DNA of 64,000 bases from Saccharophagus sp. K07 (GTDB lineage: Bacteria > Pseudomonadota > Gammaproteobacteria > Pseudomonadales > Cellvibrionaceae): positions 248,001 through 312,000 of the forward strand of contig NZ_QRAI01000005.1 of the NCBI RefSeq assembly GCF_014336955.1, in the 5' to 3' direction. The first letter of the stretch is position 1. Every line of letters begins with the position of its first letter. Shown one piece after another: positions 8,777-17,289 of the stretch. The translations under genes and the position numbers were made by a program. The notes beneath the pieces are model-generated. The model saw only the letters and a list, made by a program, of their open reading frames with translations. It made no database searches and had not been told where the DNA came from.

Positions 8777-9541
8777 TTAGGCGGTTTGTGCCTCGGTGAA
8801 ATTATGGAGAAAAGAAGACAGTTGCTCTTTTTCAAAGGGATTTAAGGTTTGAAAACCGATGCGCAGATGTGTGTGGTGAAACGGGCGGCGACGCACTTGT
8901 GCCTGGAGGACCTCCACTTTGGTCTGCAGCACAAAGAAATTGCTGAAGTGAATGCGGCATTCGCCTTTGCGAGAATATAAAGGCGGGCGGTTGTTGCCGC
9001 AGAAAGCCATGGAAAATTCCTCCTCCGACAATTCCAGCAACTGCCCACCCATCATGGGTGCGAAGGGGAGCAGCAACTCCACTCTTGGTGCGGTGGTTTC
9101 TTTAAAACTCACTCCTTTGGTTTTTGGCTGTCCTCGCAAACGAGTTTTTTCCACCACCTCGGTGAGATAGGCAGGCGCGTTCGCCACGTCCAATTGGCTG
9201 CGTATCACAATCTTCAATGCCAAGTGTCCATCATGGGTCGGAATATTCAGGTGAAAACGCCCCCCCATCGGCGTGAATGATGGGCGGGGGAAAAATTCGT
9301 CGAGCAGAAGCTTATGGTTGCCTTGGTCAAAGCGAAGAATGACGGTCTGCATAACTGAACCTTTGCTCGGATCAATTACTGAGCAAATGTTTCGTTGTGC
9401 TGCGTTTTGCCGAATCGCTTCAGTTTCTTCTTTGGACCAGCTCAACTCCGGAGCCAGCGGCAACTCCCAAGATATGGAGTGGGCGGCTGGTAGACTGCTG
9501 CCATTAAATGCACGAGTGAAATGGGACAAGAGTCCGAACAT
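8777..9541 (-). CDS. PilZ/YcgR-like protein with degenerate c-di-GMP motifs
   Basis: A 254-aa cytosolic protein. The middle (about residues 60-130) has the strand pattern of the YcgR N-terminal domain (VILRFDQGNHKLLLDEFFPR, then a strand-rich segment), and the C-terminal part (about 130-250) resembles a PilZ beta-barrel. The canonical RxxxR and (D/N)xSxxG motifs are not intact: the expected second motif is read here as LELSEEEFSM. It may therefore bind c-di-GMP weakly or not at all. The start is preceded by AGGAG. It sits upstream of bioA on the same strand and divergent from ttcA. The family assignment rests on fold pattern and motif placement and is moderate. Confidence 0.55.
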   Translation of the reverse strand: MFGLLSHFTRAFNGSSLPAAHSISWELPLAPELSWSKEETEAIRQNAAQRNICSVIDPSKGSVMQTVILRFDQGNHKLLLDEFFPRPSFTPMGGRFHLNIPTHDGHLALKIVIRSQLDVANAPAYLTEVVEKTRLRGQPKTKGVSFKETTAPRVELLLPFAPMMGGQLLELSEEEFSMAFCGNNRPPLYSRKGECRIHFSNFFVLQTKVEVLQAQVRRRPFHHTHLRIGFQTLNPFEKEQLSSFLHNFTEAQTA

Positions 9542-9840
9542 GGTTTCTCCTAACAGAGTTTTCTCTTAGCTGCGATTGGGTTTGCCAATAATGAATCGCA
9601 GCGTACCGTCGGGACTTTGGCGTAGCCTGCGGTTTGTTAGGGGGATTGCAAGGAGTGTTCCGTTGCTCTGTTTCTCGCAATTTTTCGCGCGCAAGTCCCT
9701 AAATATGTGGGTTGCAGCTTTGTGAAGGGTTTGTCGGCAGGCGGCAATCGTCGGCAAAGTTTTGCCGGACGGTAGTCGTTTCATTCACTCTGGCGGTCGA
9801 AATCCGTACAATGCGCCGGTTTCTTTAATAGGGTGTCCCC
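9542..9840. other. Divergent intergenic region, PilZ-like gene / ttcA
   Basis: About 300 bp separating two divergent genes. A 72-codon minus-strand frame inside it has no ribosome binding site or family resemblance and is not called. The ttcA side carries a promoter candidate; the other side shows nothing clear. Confidence 0.45.
9784..9812 (+). promoter_or_regulatory. Candidate sigma70 promoter of ttcA
   Basis: TTCACT and TACAAT are separated by 17 nt and end 29 nt ahead of the ttcA ATG. Confidence 0.45.
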
Positions 9841-10746
9841 ATGGCTGTCAGCAACGAACGTAAACACAAGCTGGAATTCAATAAGCTGCAGAAGCGTCTC
9901 CGCCGTCAGGTGGGGCAGGCGATCATCGACTTCAACATGATCGAAGAGGGCGACAAGGTTATGGTGTGCCTGTCCGGCGGCAAGGACTCCTACACCATGC
10001 TGGATATTTTGATGAGCCTGCAAAAGACCGCGCCCATCAATTTTGAACTGGTTGCCGTCAACATGGACCAAAAACAACCGGGCTTTCCAGAGCATGTGTT
10101 GCCGGAATATCTCTCATCCCTGGGAATTCCGTTTCATATCATCGAGCGCGACACCTACAGTGTTGTGAAGTCGGTTATTCCCGAAGGCAAAACCACCTGC
10201 GGTCTGTGCTCGCGTTTGCGTCGCGGCACGCTTTACGGCTTTGCTGAGGAAATTGGCGCAACCAAGGTTGCTCTCGGCCACCACAAGGACGATATTGTCG
10301 AAACCTTATTTCTGAACCTGTTCTACGCCGGACGCCTGAAGGCTATGCCGCCGAAATTATTGGCGGACGATAAGCGCAATATCGTCATTCGTCCTCTGGC
10401 GTACTGCCGCGAAGCGGATATTGAAGAATACGCCTCACAGAAGGGGTTTCCGATTATTCCCTGTAATTTATGCGGCTCTCAGGAAAACCTGCAGCGCCAG
10501 GTCATCAAGGAAATGCTGCAATCCTGGGATCGCCAACATCCGGGCAGAGTGGAAACCATTTTCTCGGCGCTGCAACGGGTATCTCCATCGCAATTGGCTG
10601 ATCAGAAATTATTCGATTTTATTAATTTGCAACTCGATCGCAGCCAGCCGCTTGAAAATCGCAATGACGAAGAAACAGGCTGCGGTGAAGAATTGGTTAA
10701 AGATTCACCGCCAGATTATGGCGTGCAAATTCTCGAATTTGTCTGA
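9841..10746 (+). CDS. ttcA: tRNA 2-thiocytidine biosynthesis protein TtcA
   Basis: TtcA (301 aa) thiolates cytidine 32 of certain tRNAs, using an iron-sulfur cluster and ATP. The PP-loop SGGKDS is at residues 45-50 and the cluster-binding pair C120/C123 ([12 protein letters not shown]) is intact, with a further Cys in the later IPCNLCGSQ motif that completes the family pattern. Length matches the family (about 270-310). It appears to be monocistronic, with its own promoter candidate and a long hairpin downstream. Confidence 0.96.
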   Translation: MAVSNERKHKLEFNKLQKRLRRQVGQAIIDFNMIEEGDKVMVCLSGGKDSYTMLDILMSLQKTAPINFELVAVNMDQKQPGFPEHVLPEYLSSLGIPFHIIERDTYSVVKSVIPEGKTTCGLCSRLRRGTLYGFAEEIGATKVALGHHKDDIVETLFLNLFYAGRLKAMPPKLLADDKRNIVIRPLAYCREADIEEYASQKGFPIIPCNLCGSQENLQRQVIKEMLQSWDRQHPGRVETIFSALQRVSPSQLADQKLFDFINLQLDRSQPLENRNDEETGCGEELVKDSPPDYGVQILEFV

Positions 10747-10792
10747 TCTGTCTTTTTTCGCCAATCAGTAAACCTCCATATAACCCGCTGTA

Positions 10793-10840
10793 CGCCCCTT
10801 GGCTTGGTAGTGATGCCACGCTAAGGGGCGCGTTGTTCCT
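10793..10840 (+). terminator. Long hairpin downstream of ttcA, possible terminator
   Basis: The arms cgcccctt and aaggggcg continue inward past a G-U pair, two pairs, one mismatch and three more pairs, giving about 14 pairs around an 8-nt loop. The following sequence CGTTGTTCCTTTTT is only moderately T-rich, so this is a probable but not ideal terminator. Confidence 0.5.
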
Positions 10841-11483
10841 TTTTGGTGCGTTAAAAAGCTTGATAGCAAGCACTTTATCGCTCGCTTGGCTGCGTGATTG
10901 CGAAGGGGTATACCCTGACTGAGACTAATTCCAAAAAAATCTAAAAAAATTTTTAGGGCCTATTGCTTTTAAAAGTCATTTTCGGACGAAAAGCAAAAAA
11001 AACTTTCCACAAAACCTGTGGATAACTTAGTGGATAGTGCTTGGGAAATATGGGCTATACCCCGGTTTTCCTAGTCCTGCCTTAGATTGATTATAAAATG
11101 ATCAACAATAAAAAATTATTTAAAATCAATATGTTGCATCGTTTAATTAAGGCCGGATGTGATTTGGCATGAAATTCATACTTGACATTCACTCGGTGCA
11201 ATCGATGCCCTTGCATTGTGCATAAAAATTCGGTTAGAGGGGGTGCTCCGCTTCCTGATCATAATTTCTTCATCCATGAAGAGGTTTGTTTGAGGTGGCT
11301 AAGAAAGTACCAGGAGTTATTAAAAATCCGAGGGAAGTGATTCAATTTGTGAATTGGTTCTCTTTTTTTAATTCAAAAAATCGCTATCACGAGTTGCAGC
11401 GAAGCAAGTCTGTGCTACGCATCGATGCAAGTCGGCTTTTGCCGGCTCGTAAACGGTGCGAGGTGGGGTTACCACCTCTCATG
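10841..11483. other. Long AT-rich intergenic region without a supported gene
   Basis: About 640 bp between the ttcA hairpin and the 3' end of slyD. The plus strand has an open frame that continues antisense into slyD, but its first part has no domain or good start and the rest is a shadow, so it is not called. The region holds a GGGTATACCC palindrome (10906-10915), A/T runs around 10930-10980, DnaA-box-like sites (listed separately), an AT-rich stretch at 11085-11140, and two GC hairpins close to the slyD stop. An unannotated small RNA or a replication-related site is possible but unproven. Confidence 0.5.
11003..11037. other. Cluster of DnaA-box-like sequences
   Basis: TGTGGATAA at 11017-11025 is a perfect match (reverse orientation) to the DnaA consensus TTATCCACA. 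CTTTCCACA at 11003-11011 and AGTGGATAG at 11029-11037 each differ at two positions. The first two boxes also form a TCCACA...TGTGGA inverted repeat. A/T runs flank the cluster. The sequence match is direct; function is inferred. Confidence 0.45.
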
Positions 11484-11969
11484 TTAATGATGATGGCCGC
11501 CATCGCCGTGCGCATGTCCGTGGGCGATTTCCTCCTCAGACGCATCTCGAACGGATACCACTTCGATATCGAATTGAAGAGTTTTACCGGCGAAAGGGTG
11601 GTTGAGATCGACGTCGACATTAAATTTTCCGACTTTCAGAATCTTGGTCGTCAGAATGCCTTGTTCGGTTTGCACGTGAGCAATCATGCCTGGCATCAAA
11701 CGTTTTGGAGCGTGCACCAAGTGTTTGATCGGCACTCGCTGGGTCGCGCCTGGTTTGAGCTCACCATAGGCTTTTTCCGGCGGTAGGGTAAGGCTTAATT
11801 TGTCGCCGGCTTGGCGACCTGCCAGGGCTTCTTCCAGGGCTGGCAACAAGTTGTTATGGCCGTGCAAATAGGCCAGCGGGATACCGTCTTGGGTTTCTTC
11901 CAGTTGTTCGCCTTCTGCGTCTTTCAGCTGATACAAAATGGAAACAACTTTGTCTTTTTCGATTTGCAT
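11484..11969 (-). CDS. slyD: SlyD-type FKBP peptidyl-prolyl isomerase
   Basis: A 161-aa cytosolic FKBP-fold prolyl isomerase and chaperone, with the insert-in-flap domain between the two FKBP halves (about residues 70-120). The N-terminus with VVSILYQLKDAEGEQLEE and the PLAYLHGHNNLLPALEEAL segment are typical. The C-terminal tail HGHAHGDGGHHH is a short His-rich metal-binding tail, as in SlyD proteins that deliver nickel to hydrogenase or urease; it is shorter than that of E. coli. No nickel enzyme genes are nearby. It is divergent from the RimB-RimK fusion gene. Confidence 0.93.
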   Translation of the reverse strand: MQIEKDKVVSILYQLKDAEGEQLEETQDGIPLAYLHGHNNLLPALEEALAGRQAGDKLSLTLPPEKAYGELKPGATQRVPIKHLVHAPKRLMPGMIAHVQTEQGILTTKILKVGKFNVDVDLNHPFAGKTLQFDIEVVSVRDASEEEIAHGHAHGDGGHHH

Positions 11970-12002
11970 AGGATTCTGCCTGCTAGGTAAAAGGTGCCGC
12001 GC

Positions 12003-12008
12003 ATTATA
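12003..12008 (-). promoter_or_regulatory. Candidate -10 element of slyD
   Basis: A perfect TATAAT lies 34 nt ahead of the slyD ATG on its strand. No clear -35 is seen at the normal spacing. Confidence 0.45.
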
Positions 12009-12078
12009 GGGGATGACGACAGCAAAAACGCCGTCTATAGGGGAGATTTATACGTTTGGCGGGCGCGAGCGAAAACGC

Positions 12079-12106
12079 TTGCTCTGCCCGGATTTTGGGG
12101 CATAAT
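12079..12106 (+). promoter_or_regulatory. Candidate sigma70 promoter of the rimB-rimK fusion gene
   Basis: TTGCTC and CATAAT are separated by 16 nt and end 36 nt ahead of the ATG. It may drive the whole downstream peptide operon, because only 43 nt separate the fusion gene from the M3 peptidase gene. Confidence 0.4.
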
Positions 12107-12141
12107 CCGCCGCAATTTACCCGCGGGGAAGTTCCCAGAGA

Positions 12142-13551
12142 ATGAGCATGTCGAAGTACGCCAATGAAAAACTATTAATCGGCAGTGAGGAGTGGTGCTC
12201 ATTCCCAACCCTGGGGATTCCAGCCATCAAGGCGCGTGTCGACTCCGGGGCAAAAACATCATGCGTCCACGCCGTCAATATCCAGACTTTTAAACGCAAC
12301 GGCGCCAACTGGGTGACTTTTGAGGTTCATCCGCTGCAGGAGAATCGCCGCATCGTCGTGCGCTGCGAAGCGCCCGTTGTAGACCGGCGAACGGTGCGCA
12401 GTTCCAGCGGTGACAGTGAAAAGCGCTTGGTGGTAAAGGTGCCGATGCGCTTGGGTGAAAGGATTTGGGAGATAGAGCTCACCCTCACCAATCGCGACTC
12501 CATGGGATATCGCATGTTGTTGGGACGTGAAGCCATGGCGGGGCGGATGCTGGTTGATCCAGAAGAGCGTTTTATTCAGGGCGATATGGAAGAATCGGTA
12601 CTGCTCGACCTCTATGGCGACTATGAAACGCCCGAGCAGGAGGGGCTGACCATTGGTTTGCTCGCCAGCGATCCGACCTTGTATAGCAATCGCCGCATAA
12701 TCGAGGCAGGGGAAGAACGCGGCCACAAACTGATTTTTCTCAACATCAAACACTGCTACATCAAAATGGATGCGGAGAAACCCGAGATCCATTACCGCGG
12801 CGGCAATATAGTCGATGGTCTAGATGCGGTGATTCCGCGTATTCGCCCCAGCATGACCTTTTACGGCTGCGCCTTGACGCGCCAATTTGAAAGTCTGGGC
12901 ACATTTACCCTCAACAGTTCTTCCGCTATCGCCCAATCGCGCGACAAACTTTATTCCCTGCAGCTACTGTTGAAGAACGGCTTGGACATCCCGGTAACTG
13001 GCTTTGCGAATTCGCCGAGTGATACGGGGGATTTGATCGAAATGGTTGGCGGAGCACCCTTGATTGTAAAACTGTTGGAAGGCGCACAGGGTAGGGGCGT
13101 TGTTCTGGCGGAAACTCGCAAAGCGGCGGAAAGCGTGATTAACGCCTTTAAATCTCTGCAAGCGAATTTGCTGGTGCAGGAGTTTGTAAAAGAGGCAGAC
13201 GGCAAAGACTTGCGCCTGTTTGTGATAGACGGCAAAGTGGTCGCCGCTATTGAACGCAAAGCGGCCCCGGGTGAATTCCGTGCGAATATTCACCAAGGTG
13301 GCACCGCGAGTGTCGTCAAAATCACACCGGAAGAGCGTAAGCTGGCAATTAAAGCAGCGAAAACATTGGATTTGCTGGTGGCAGGGGTAGATATTATCCG
13401 CTCGTCCAAAGGGCCTTTGTTGTTGGAGGTCAATTCATCGCCTGGCTTGGAAGGGATCGAAACCGCAACTGGACGCGATATAGCTGGCATGATGATTAGT
13501 GCTATAGAAAAGAAACTGGATTGGCGGCGCAAGCTCGCTACGGAGACCTGA
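12142..13551 (+). CDS. rimK: RimB-like retropepsin domain fused to RimK-type ATP-grasp glutamate ligase
   Basis: A 469-aa two-domain protein. Residues about 1-150 are a retropepsin-fold 'ATP-dependent zinc protease'/RimB-like domain, with the aspartyl-protease-like VDSGAKTS (D34). Residues about 165-465 are a RimK ATP-grasp ligase: pre-ATP-grasp [13 protein letters not shown], the substrate-side RPSMTFYG, the ATP-binding [17 protein letters not shown], and the metal site [15 protein letters not shown] near the end. RimK adds glutamates to the C-terminus of ribosomal protein S6; in Pseudomonas RimB is a separate small protease that trims them. Here both would be one chain. A second in-frame ATG lies two codons in. 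The M3 peptidase gene follows after 43 nt. Confidence 0.9.
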   Translation: MSMSKYANEKLLIGSEEWCSFPTLGIPAIKARVDSGAKTSCVHAVNIQTFKRNGANWVTFEVHPLQENRRIVVRCEAPVVDRRTVRSSSGDSEKRLVVKVPMRLGERIWEIELTLTNRDSMGYRMLLGREAMAGRMLVDPEERFIQGDMEESVLLDLYGDYETPEQEGLTIGLLASDPTLYSNRRIIEAGEERGHKLIFLNIKHCYIKMDAEKPEIHYRGGNIVDGLDAVIPRIRPSMTFYGCALTRQFESLGTFTLNSSSAIAQSRDKLYSLQLLLKNGLDIPVTGFANSPSDTGDLIEMVGGAPLIVKLLEGAQGRGVVLAETRKAAESVINAFKSLQANLLVQEFVKEADGKDLRLFVIDGKVVAAIERKAAPGEFRANIHQGGTASVVKITPEERKLAIKAAKTLDLLVAGVDIIRSSKGPLLLEVNSSPGLEGIETATGRDIAGMMISAIEKKLDWRRKLATET

Positions 13552-13594
13552 CCGGGCGTTTGCGGTTCGCCCAAAACTGAACATCGAGGGCGCG

Positions 13595-15664
13595 ATGACC
13601 ATAAAAAAAATTCATACACTATTCGATCATCGTCGCCGTTCATTTCCCGGATACACAATCCAATCATTTCTTCATTTCTTTTTCTTCCTGTTGAATTTTG
13701 CGCTGGTTGGATGTGGTCATCTTAAAACGACTTCGTCGACCTCGCCGAGTTATACCGATCCTGCGGCCACCTATATAGAAAGTTGCAGCAAACAGTTCGA
13801 AAAGGCGCAGCAAATTTTTCTTGCCACTGAACAGTCTGAATTTTCTCCTCCGGCCGATATTCTTGCAGCCATAAACCGTTTGGATATCCTCACCTACGAG
13901 CCGACTGGCCTTGCCAGTTTGTACAGCAACGTTCATCCCAATGAATTTGTGCGCGCGGCAGCGGAGATATGCGAGCAGAAATTTACCGCATTAACCAACG
14001 ATATCCGCCTGTCCGTTCCCTTATATAAAAAGCTCATCGCGGTTGATCCGGCGAATCTGTCGCCATTGGATCGTTATTTTCTTCAGCGAACCCGCCAGCT
14101 GTTTGAATTGGCAGGTGTTGGTTTGGACGAGGAAAGCCGCCGGCGTATCAGCCAATTGAATGACGAAATACTGAAAATCGGTCAGGAATTTGCGGCCAAT
14201 ATCCGCAACGATGTGCGCTTGCTGGACATGGTCTACGAAGATTTGCAAGGGTTGCCAGAGGATTACATAGTTCGTCTCGCGTTCAATACTCGAGGAGTGA
14301 TCGTTACCACGAATGGGCCGGATTACTATCCGTTTATGCAGTATGCAAGCAACGATGCGGCGCGAAAACGTATGTACACAGCGTTTCGCCAGCGGGGATA
14401 TCCGGCGAATAAAGAGGTTTTGCACAGATTGCTGCAAAAACGTTATGAGCTGGCAAGGCTGTTGGGTTATCAACATTTCGCTGATTACATCACCGTCGAT
14501 AAGATGATTGGCTCCGCAGCAAATGCAGCAGCTTTTATTGAACGCATCGATCAGATTGCCAAGCCTCGTTCTGACCAGGATTACGCCGTACTGTTGGAAC
14601 GTCTTCGCAAAATTGATCCTGCGGCAACCGAGGTGGGCGATTGGCAGAAAACCTATCTGGAAAATCTGGTTCGCCACGAAGCCTATGCGGTTGATTCTCA
14701 GGAAGTGCGGCAATATTTTTCCTATCAAAAGGTTAAGCAAGGCATTTTCGATCTGGTTGAAGACTTATTTGATGTCACTATAAAACCCTGGAAAACCCCC
14801 GGGTGGCATTACTCTGTCGAGGCGTATGAGATTCGAAAGGGCGAGACTTTGATTGGACAATTTTTTCTCGATATGCACCCAAGAAGAAACAAATACCAAC
14901 ACGCAGCGCACTTTAGTATTCGGGAAGGGGTAAAAGGCGTACAAACGCCATTGGCGGCGTTGGTATGCAATTTTCCTGGTGGTGGCGATGGCGCTCCGGA
15001 TTTGCTGGAGCACGATCAGGTGGAAACCTTTCTGCATGAATTTGGCCATTTGCTGCATAGCATGTTTGGTGGAAATCAGCCCTGGATGAACCTCTCCGGC
15101 ACTAATACTCAGCACGATTTTGTTGAGGCGCCATCGCAAATGTTAGAGGAGTGGGTTTGGGATGCGGAAACCCTCAAATCCTTTGCAACCAATAGTGAGG
15201 GCGAAGTCATACCGGATGCGCTTATCGAGAAAATGAATGCTGCACGCAAATTCGGGCGTGGAATCTTTGTGCGGCACCAAATGTTCTACGCTGCACTTTC
15301 TCTGAATTATTACAACCGCGATCCAGCGGATGTGGATGTCGACCGCATGATGGTGGAATTGCAAGAATGCTATTCGCCGTTTGCATATGTTGACGATACT
15401 TATCTCTATGCGAATTTTGGCCATCTCGACGGTTACTCAGCCCTTTACTACACCTATATGTGGTCGCTTGTCATAGCGGCCGATATGTTCAGCGAATTCC
15501 AAACGCACGGTTTGCGTAATAAGGTGGTGGCGGCCCGGTATCGCGACAAAGTGTTGAGCCCTGGCGGTTCAAAACCGGCGGCGGAATTGGTGGAGGACTT
15601 TCTCGGTCGGCCCTTTAATTTCCAGGCCTTTGCTGATTCACTTAAAGATGATTTGAAACACTGA
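13595..15664 (+). CDS. M3 family oligopeptidase, predicted lipoprotein
   Basis: A 689-aa thimet-oligopeptidase/Dcp-family zinc peptidase with the metal motif HEFGH (H481, E482, H485) and the downstream Glu in the EAPSQMLEEW segment. Unlike cytosolic PrlC/OpdA it begins with a basic stretch, a hydrophobic segment and a lipobox LVGC with the lipidated Cys at residue 40, so it should sit on the outer surface of the inner membrane or on the outer membrane. The stop is 8 nt before the first OppA-type gene, which implies co-expression with the peptide transporter: the enzyme could shorten peptides in the periplasm before capture. The N-terminus is long for a signal peptide but keeps the n-h-c order. 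Confidence 0.92.
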   Translation: MTIKKIHTLFDHRRRSFPGYTIQSFLHFFFFLLNFALVGCGHLKTTSSTSPSYTDPAATYIESCSKQFEKAQQIFLATEQSEFSPPADILAAINRLDILTYEPTGLASLYSNVHPNEFVRAAAEICEQKFTALTNDIRLSVPLYKKLIAVDPANLSPLDRYFLQRTRQLFELAGVGLDEESRRRISQLNDEILKIGQEFAANIRNDVRLLDMVYEDLQGLPEDYIVRLAFNTRGVIVTTNGPDYYPFMQYASNDAARKRMYTAFRQRGYPANKEVLHRLLQKRYELARLLGYQHFADYITVDKMIGSAANAAAFIERIDQIAKPRSDQDYAVLLERLRKIDPAATEVGDWQKTYLENLVRHEAYAVDSQEVRQYFSYQKVKQGIFDLVEDLFDVTIKPWKTPGWHYSVEAYEIRKGETLIGQFFLDMHPRRNKYQHAAHFSIREGVKGVQTPLAALVCNFPGGGDGAPDLLEHDQVETFLHEFGHLLHSMFGGNQPWMNLSGTNTQHDFVEAPSQMLEEWVWDAETLKSFATNSEGEVIPDALIEKMNAARKFGRGIFVRHQMFYAALSLNYYNRDPADVDVDRMMVELQECYSPFAYVDDTYLYANFGHLDGYSALYYTYMWSLVIAADMFSEFQTHGLRNKVVAARYRDKVLSPGGSKPAAELVEDFLGRPFNFQAFADSLKDDLKH

Positions 15665-15672
15665 GGAGTGTT

Positions 15673-17289
15673 ATGCGTTATCTCGCCCTGGTTTTGTTTG
15701 TTTTGCTTACATTACTGGCCTGTTCAAAAAATGAGGACAAGAAGGGTGGTAGTGCTACTCCTGAGCAAGTCTTGCGTATTACCATTGGTGCATCTCCAGC
15801 CAATCTTGATCCTCATCAAGCGACAGACGTTCCGGGATTAAAAGTGGTTGCGGCCTTGATGGAGCCTCTGCTTACTACCGATTATCAAACCTTTGAGGTT
15901 CAACCCGGTGTCGCGGAATCCTGGGAAGTGCTTGAAGATGCAATGCTTTATCGGTTCAAGATTCGTGAGAATGCCAAATGGTCCAATGGTGATCCTTTGA
16001 CCTCTCACGATTTTGTTTATTCTTGGCAGAGAATTCTGTCGCCGGGATTGGGTAATCAATACGCGCTAGATTATTACGCGATTCAGAACGCGGGAGCTTT
16101 TCATAGAGGTGATTTGAAAGACTTTTCTGAAGTGGGCGTAAAAGCCATCTCCGACAAAGAATTGGAATTCCGCTTGGAAAAAAGAGATCCGCTGTTTTTA
16201 AAGCGCTTGGCGGTAGAGACGACATCCCCCGTTCACAGAGCAACCGTGGAGAAATTTGGCGCGATTGATGATCCCAATAATCCTTGGATACGTGCTGGCA
16301 ATTTCGTGGGTAATGGCCCCTTTCTGCTCAAATACTGGGAACTGAACCAAATTATCGAAGTGGAAAAAAATCCTCATTACTGGGATGCAGACAGCATTAA
16401 ATTGCAAAAAATTCTGTTCAATCCCGCAGAAAGTGAATCTGTTGAAGAGCGCCTGTTCCGCGCGGGTCAGATTCATATCGCCTACGGCGGCCGCATTCCG
16501 GTCGATAAAATCGCCCGCTACAAGGCTGAAGCGCCGGAGCAGTTTGTCTCCCAGCCGGCCTACGCGACCTATTTCTATGTCTTCAATGTGACCAAACCGC
16601 CATTTGATAATGTTGATGTCAGACGCGCATTTGCCTATGCCATTGATAAAGAGGCGCTCACGCAATATGTCACTAAAAATGGTGAGCCTGCAGCGAACGC
16701 TTTGTCGCCAATCAGCGCAGCTTACAATCCTCCGAAAATGCCTGCATTCAATCCTGAGCTGGCGCGCGAGCATTTGGCCAAAGCGGGTTTCCCCGGCGGC
16801 AAAGGATTTCCAAAGGTGACCCTAACCTACAACACAATGGAAATGCATCAAGCCATTGCAGTTGCAATTCAGCAAATGTGGAAAAAAGAGCTCAATGTGG
16901 ATGTGACGCTGGAAAACCAGGAGTGGAAGGTGTTTTTGAATTTCCGCGAGAATTTGCAGCATGACATAGCTCGCGCTGGCAGTTTCAGTACATTTGCGGA
17001 TCCCATGGATTTTCTCGATTCATTTCGCAGTGGCCATGGTATGAACGATACGGGTTGGAGCAACGCTGAATACGACCGGCTAATCGAAGCTTCTGGCCAA
17101 GCACTAACGGACAAGGAGCGTTACGAATTGTTGTACCAGGCAGAACAAATTTTGTTGGACCAGGTTCCGCTGATTCCTCTCTACTACTACACGCAATCCT
17201 ATTTAATAAAGCCCGAAGTGAAAGGATTTAAATTCAGTATGGCTGATTATCCGAGCTTCAAAGGCGTGTATTTGGAAGCTAAACAATGA
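15673..17289 (+). CDS. oppA: OppA-type peptide-binding lipoprotein 1
   Basis: A 538-aa periplasmic solute-binding protein of the SBP_bac_5 (cluster C) family, which includes OppA and MppA. The signal ends in lipobox LLAC with Cys17. Family segments are seen in order: GASPANLDPHQATDVPG near the start, VAESWEV and YRFKIRENAKWSNGDPLT (about residues 77-115), FVGNGPFLLKYW, VRRAFAYAIDKEAL, and LNVDVTLENQEWKVF. It overlaps the next binding-protein gene by 4 nt (ATGA), which indicates translational coupling. Substrate is probably oligopeptide; length range is not readable from sequence. Confidence 0.93.
   Translation: MRYLALVLFVLLTLLACSKNEDKKGGSATPEQVLRITIGASPANLDPHQATDVPGLKVVAALMEPLLTTDYQTFEVQPGVAESWEVLEDAMLYRFKIRENAKWSNGDPLTSHDFVYSWQRILSPGLGNQYALDYYAIQNAGAFHRGDLKDFSEVGVKAISDKELEFRLEKRDPLFLKRLAVETTSPVHRATVEKFGAIDDPNNPWIRAGNFVGNGPFLLKYWELNQIIEVEKNPHYWDADSIKLQKILFNPAESESVEERLFRAGQIHIAYGGRIPVDKIARYKAEAPEQFVSQPAYATYFYVFNVTKPPFDNVDVRRAFAYAIDKEALTQYVTKNGEPAANALSPISAAYNPPKMPAFNPELAREHLAKAGFPGGKGFPKVTLTYNTMEMHQAIAVAIQQMWKKELNVDVTLENQEWKVFLNFRENLQHDIARAGSFSTFADPMDFLDSFRSGHGMNDTGWSNAEYDRLIEASGQALTDKERYELLYQAEQILLDQVPLIPLYYYTQSYLIKPEVKGFKFSMADYPSFKGVYLEAKQ

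Noticed and set aside
9566-9784. Minus-strand 72-codon frame in the PilZ/ttcA gap
   Set aside because: No ribosome binding site, no family resemblance and unusual composition; it fills a promoter region.
11003-11037. Chromosomal replication origin
   Set aside because: dnaA, dnaN, gyrB, gidA and rpmH are all absent nearby; only one box is perfect. Kept as a DnaA-box-like cluster instead.
11286-11786. Plus-strand open frame of 166 codons starting in the AT-rich gap
   Set aside because: It runs antisense through slyD, begins with TTG, and its first part shows no domain; the length is explained by the slyD shadow.
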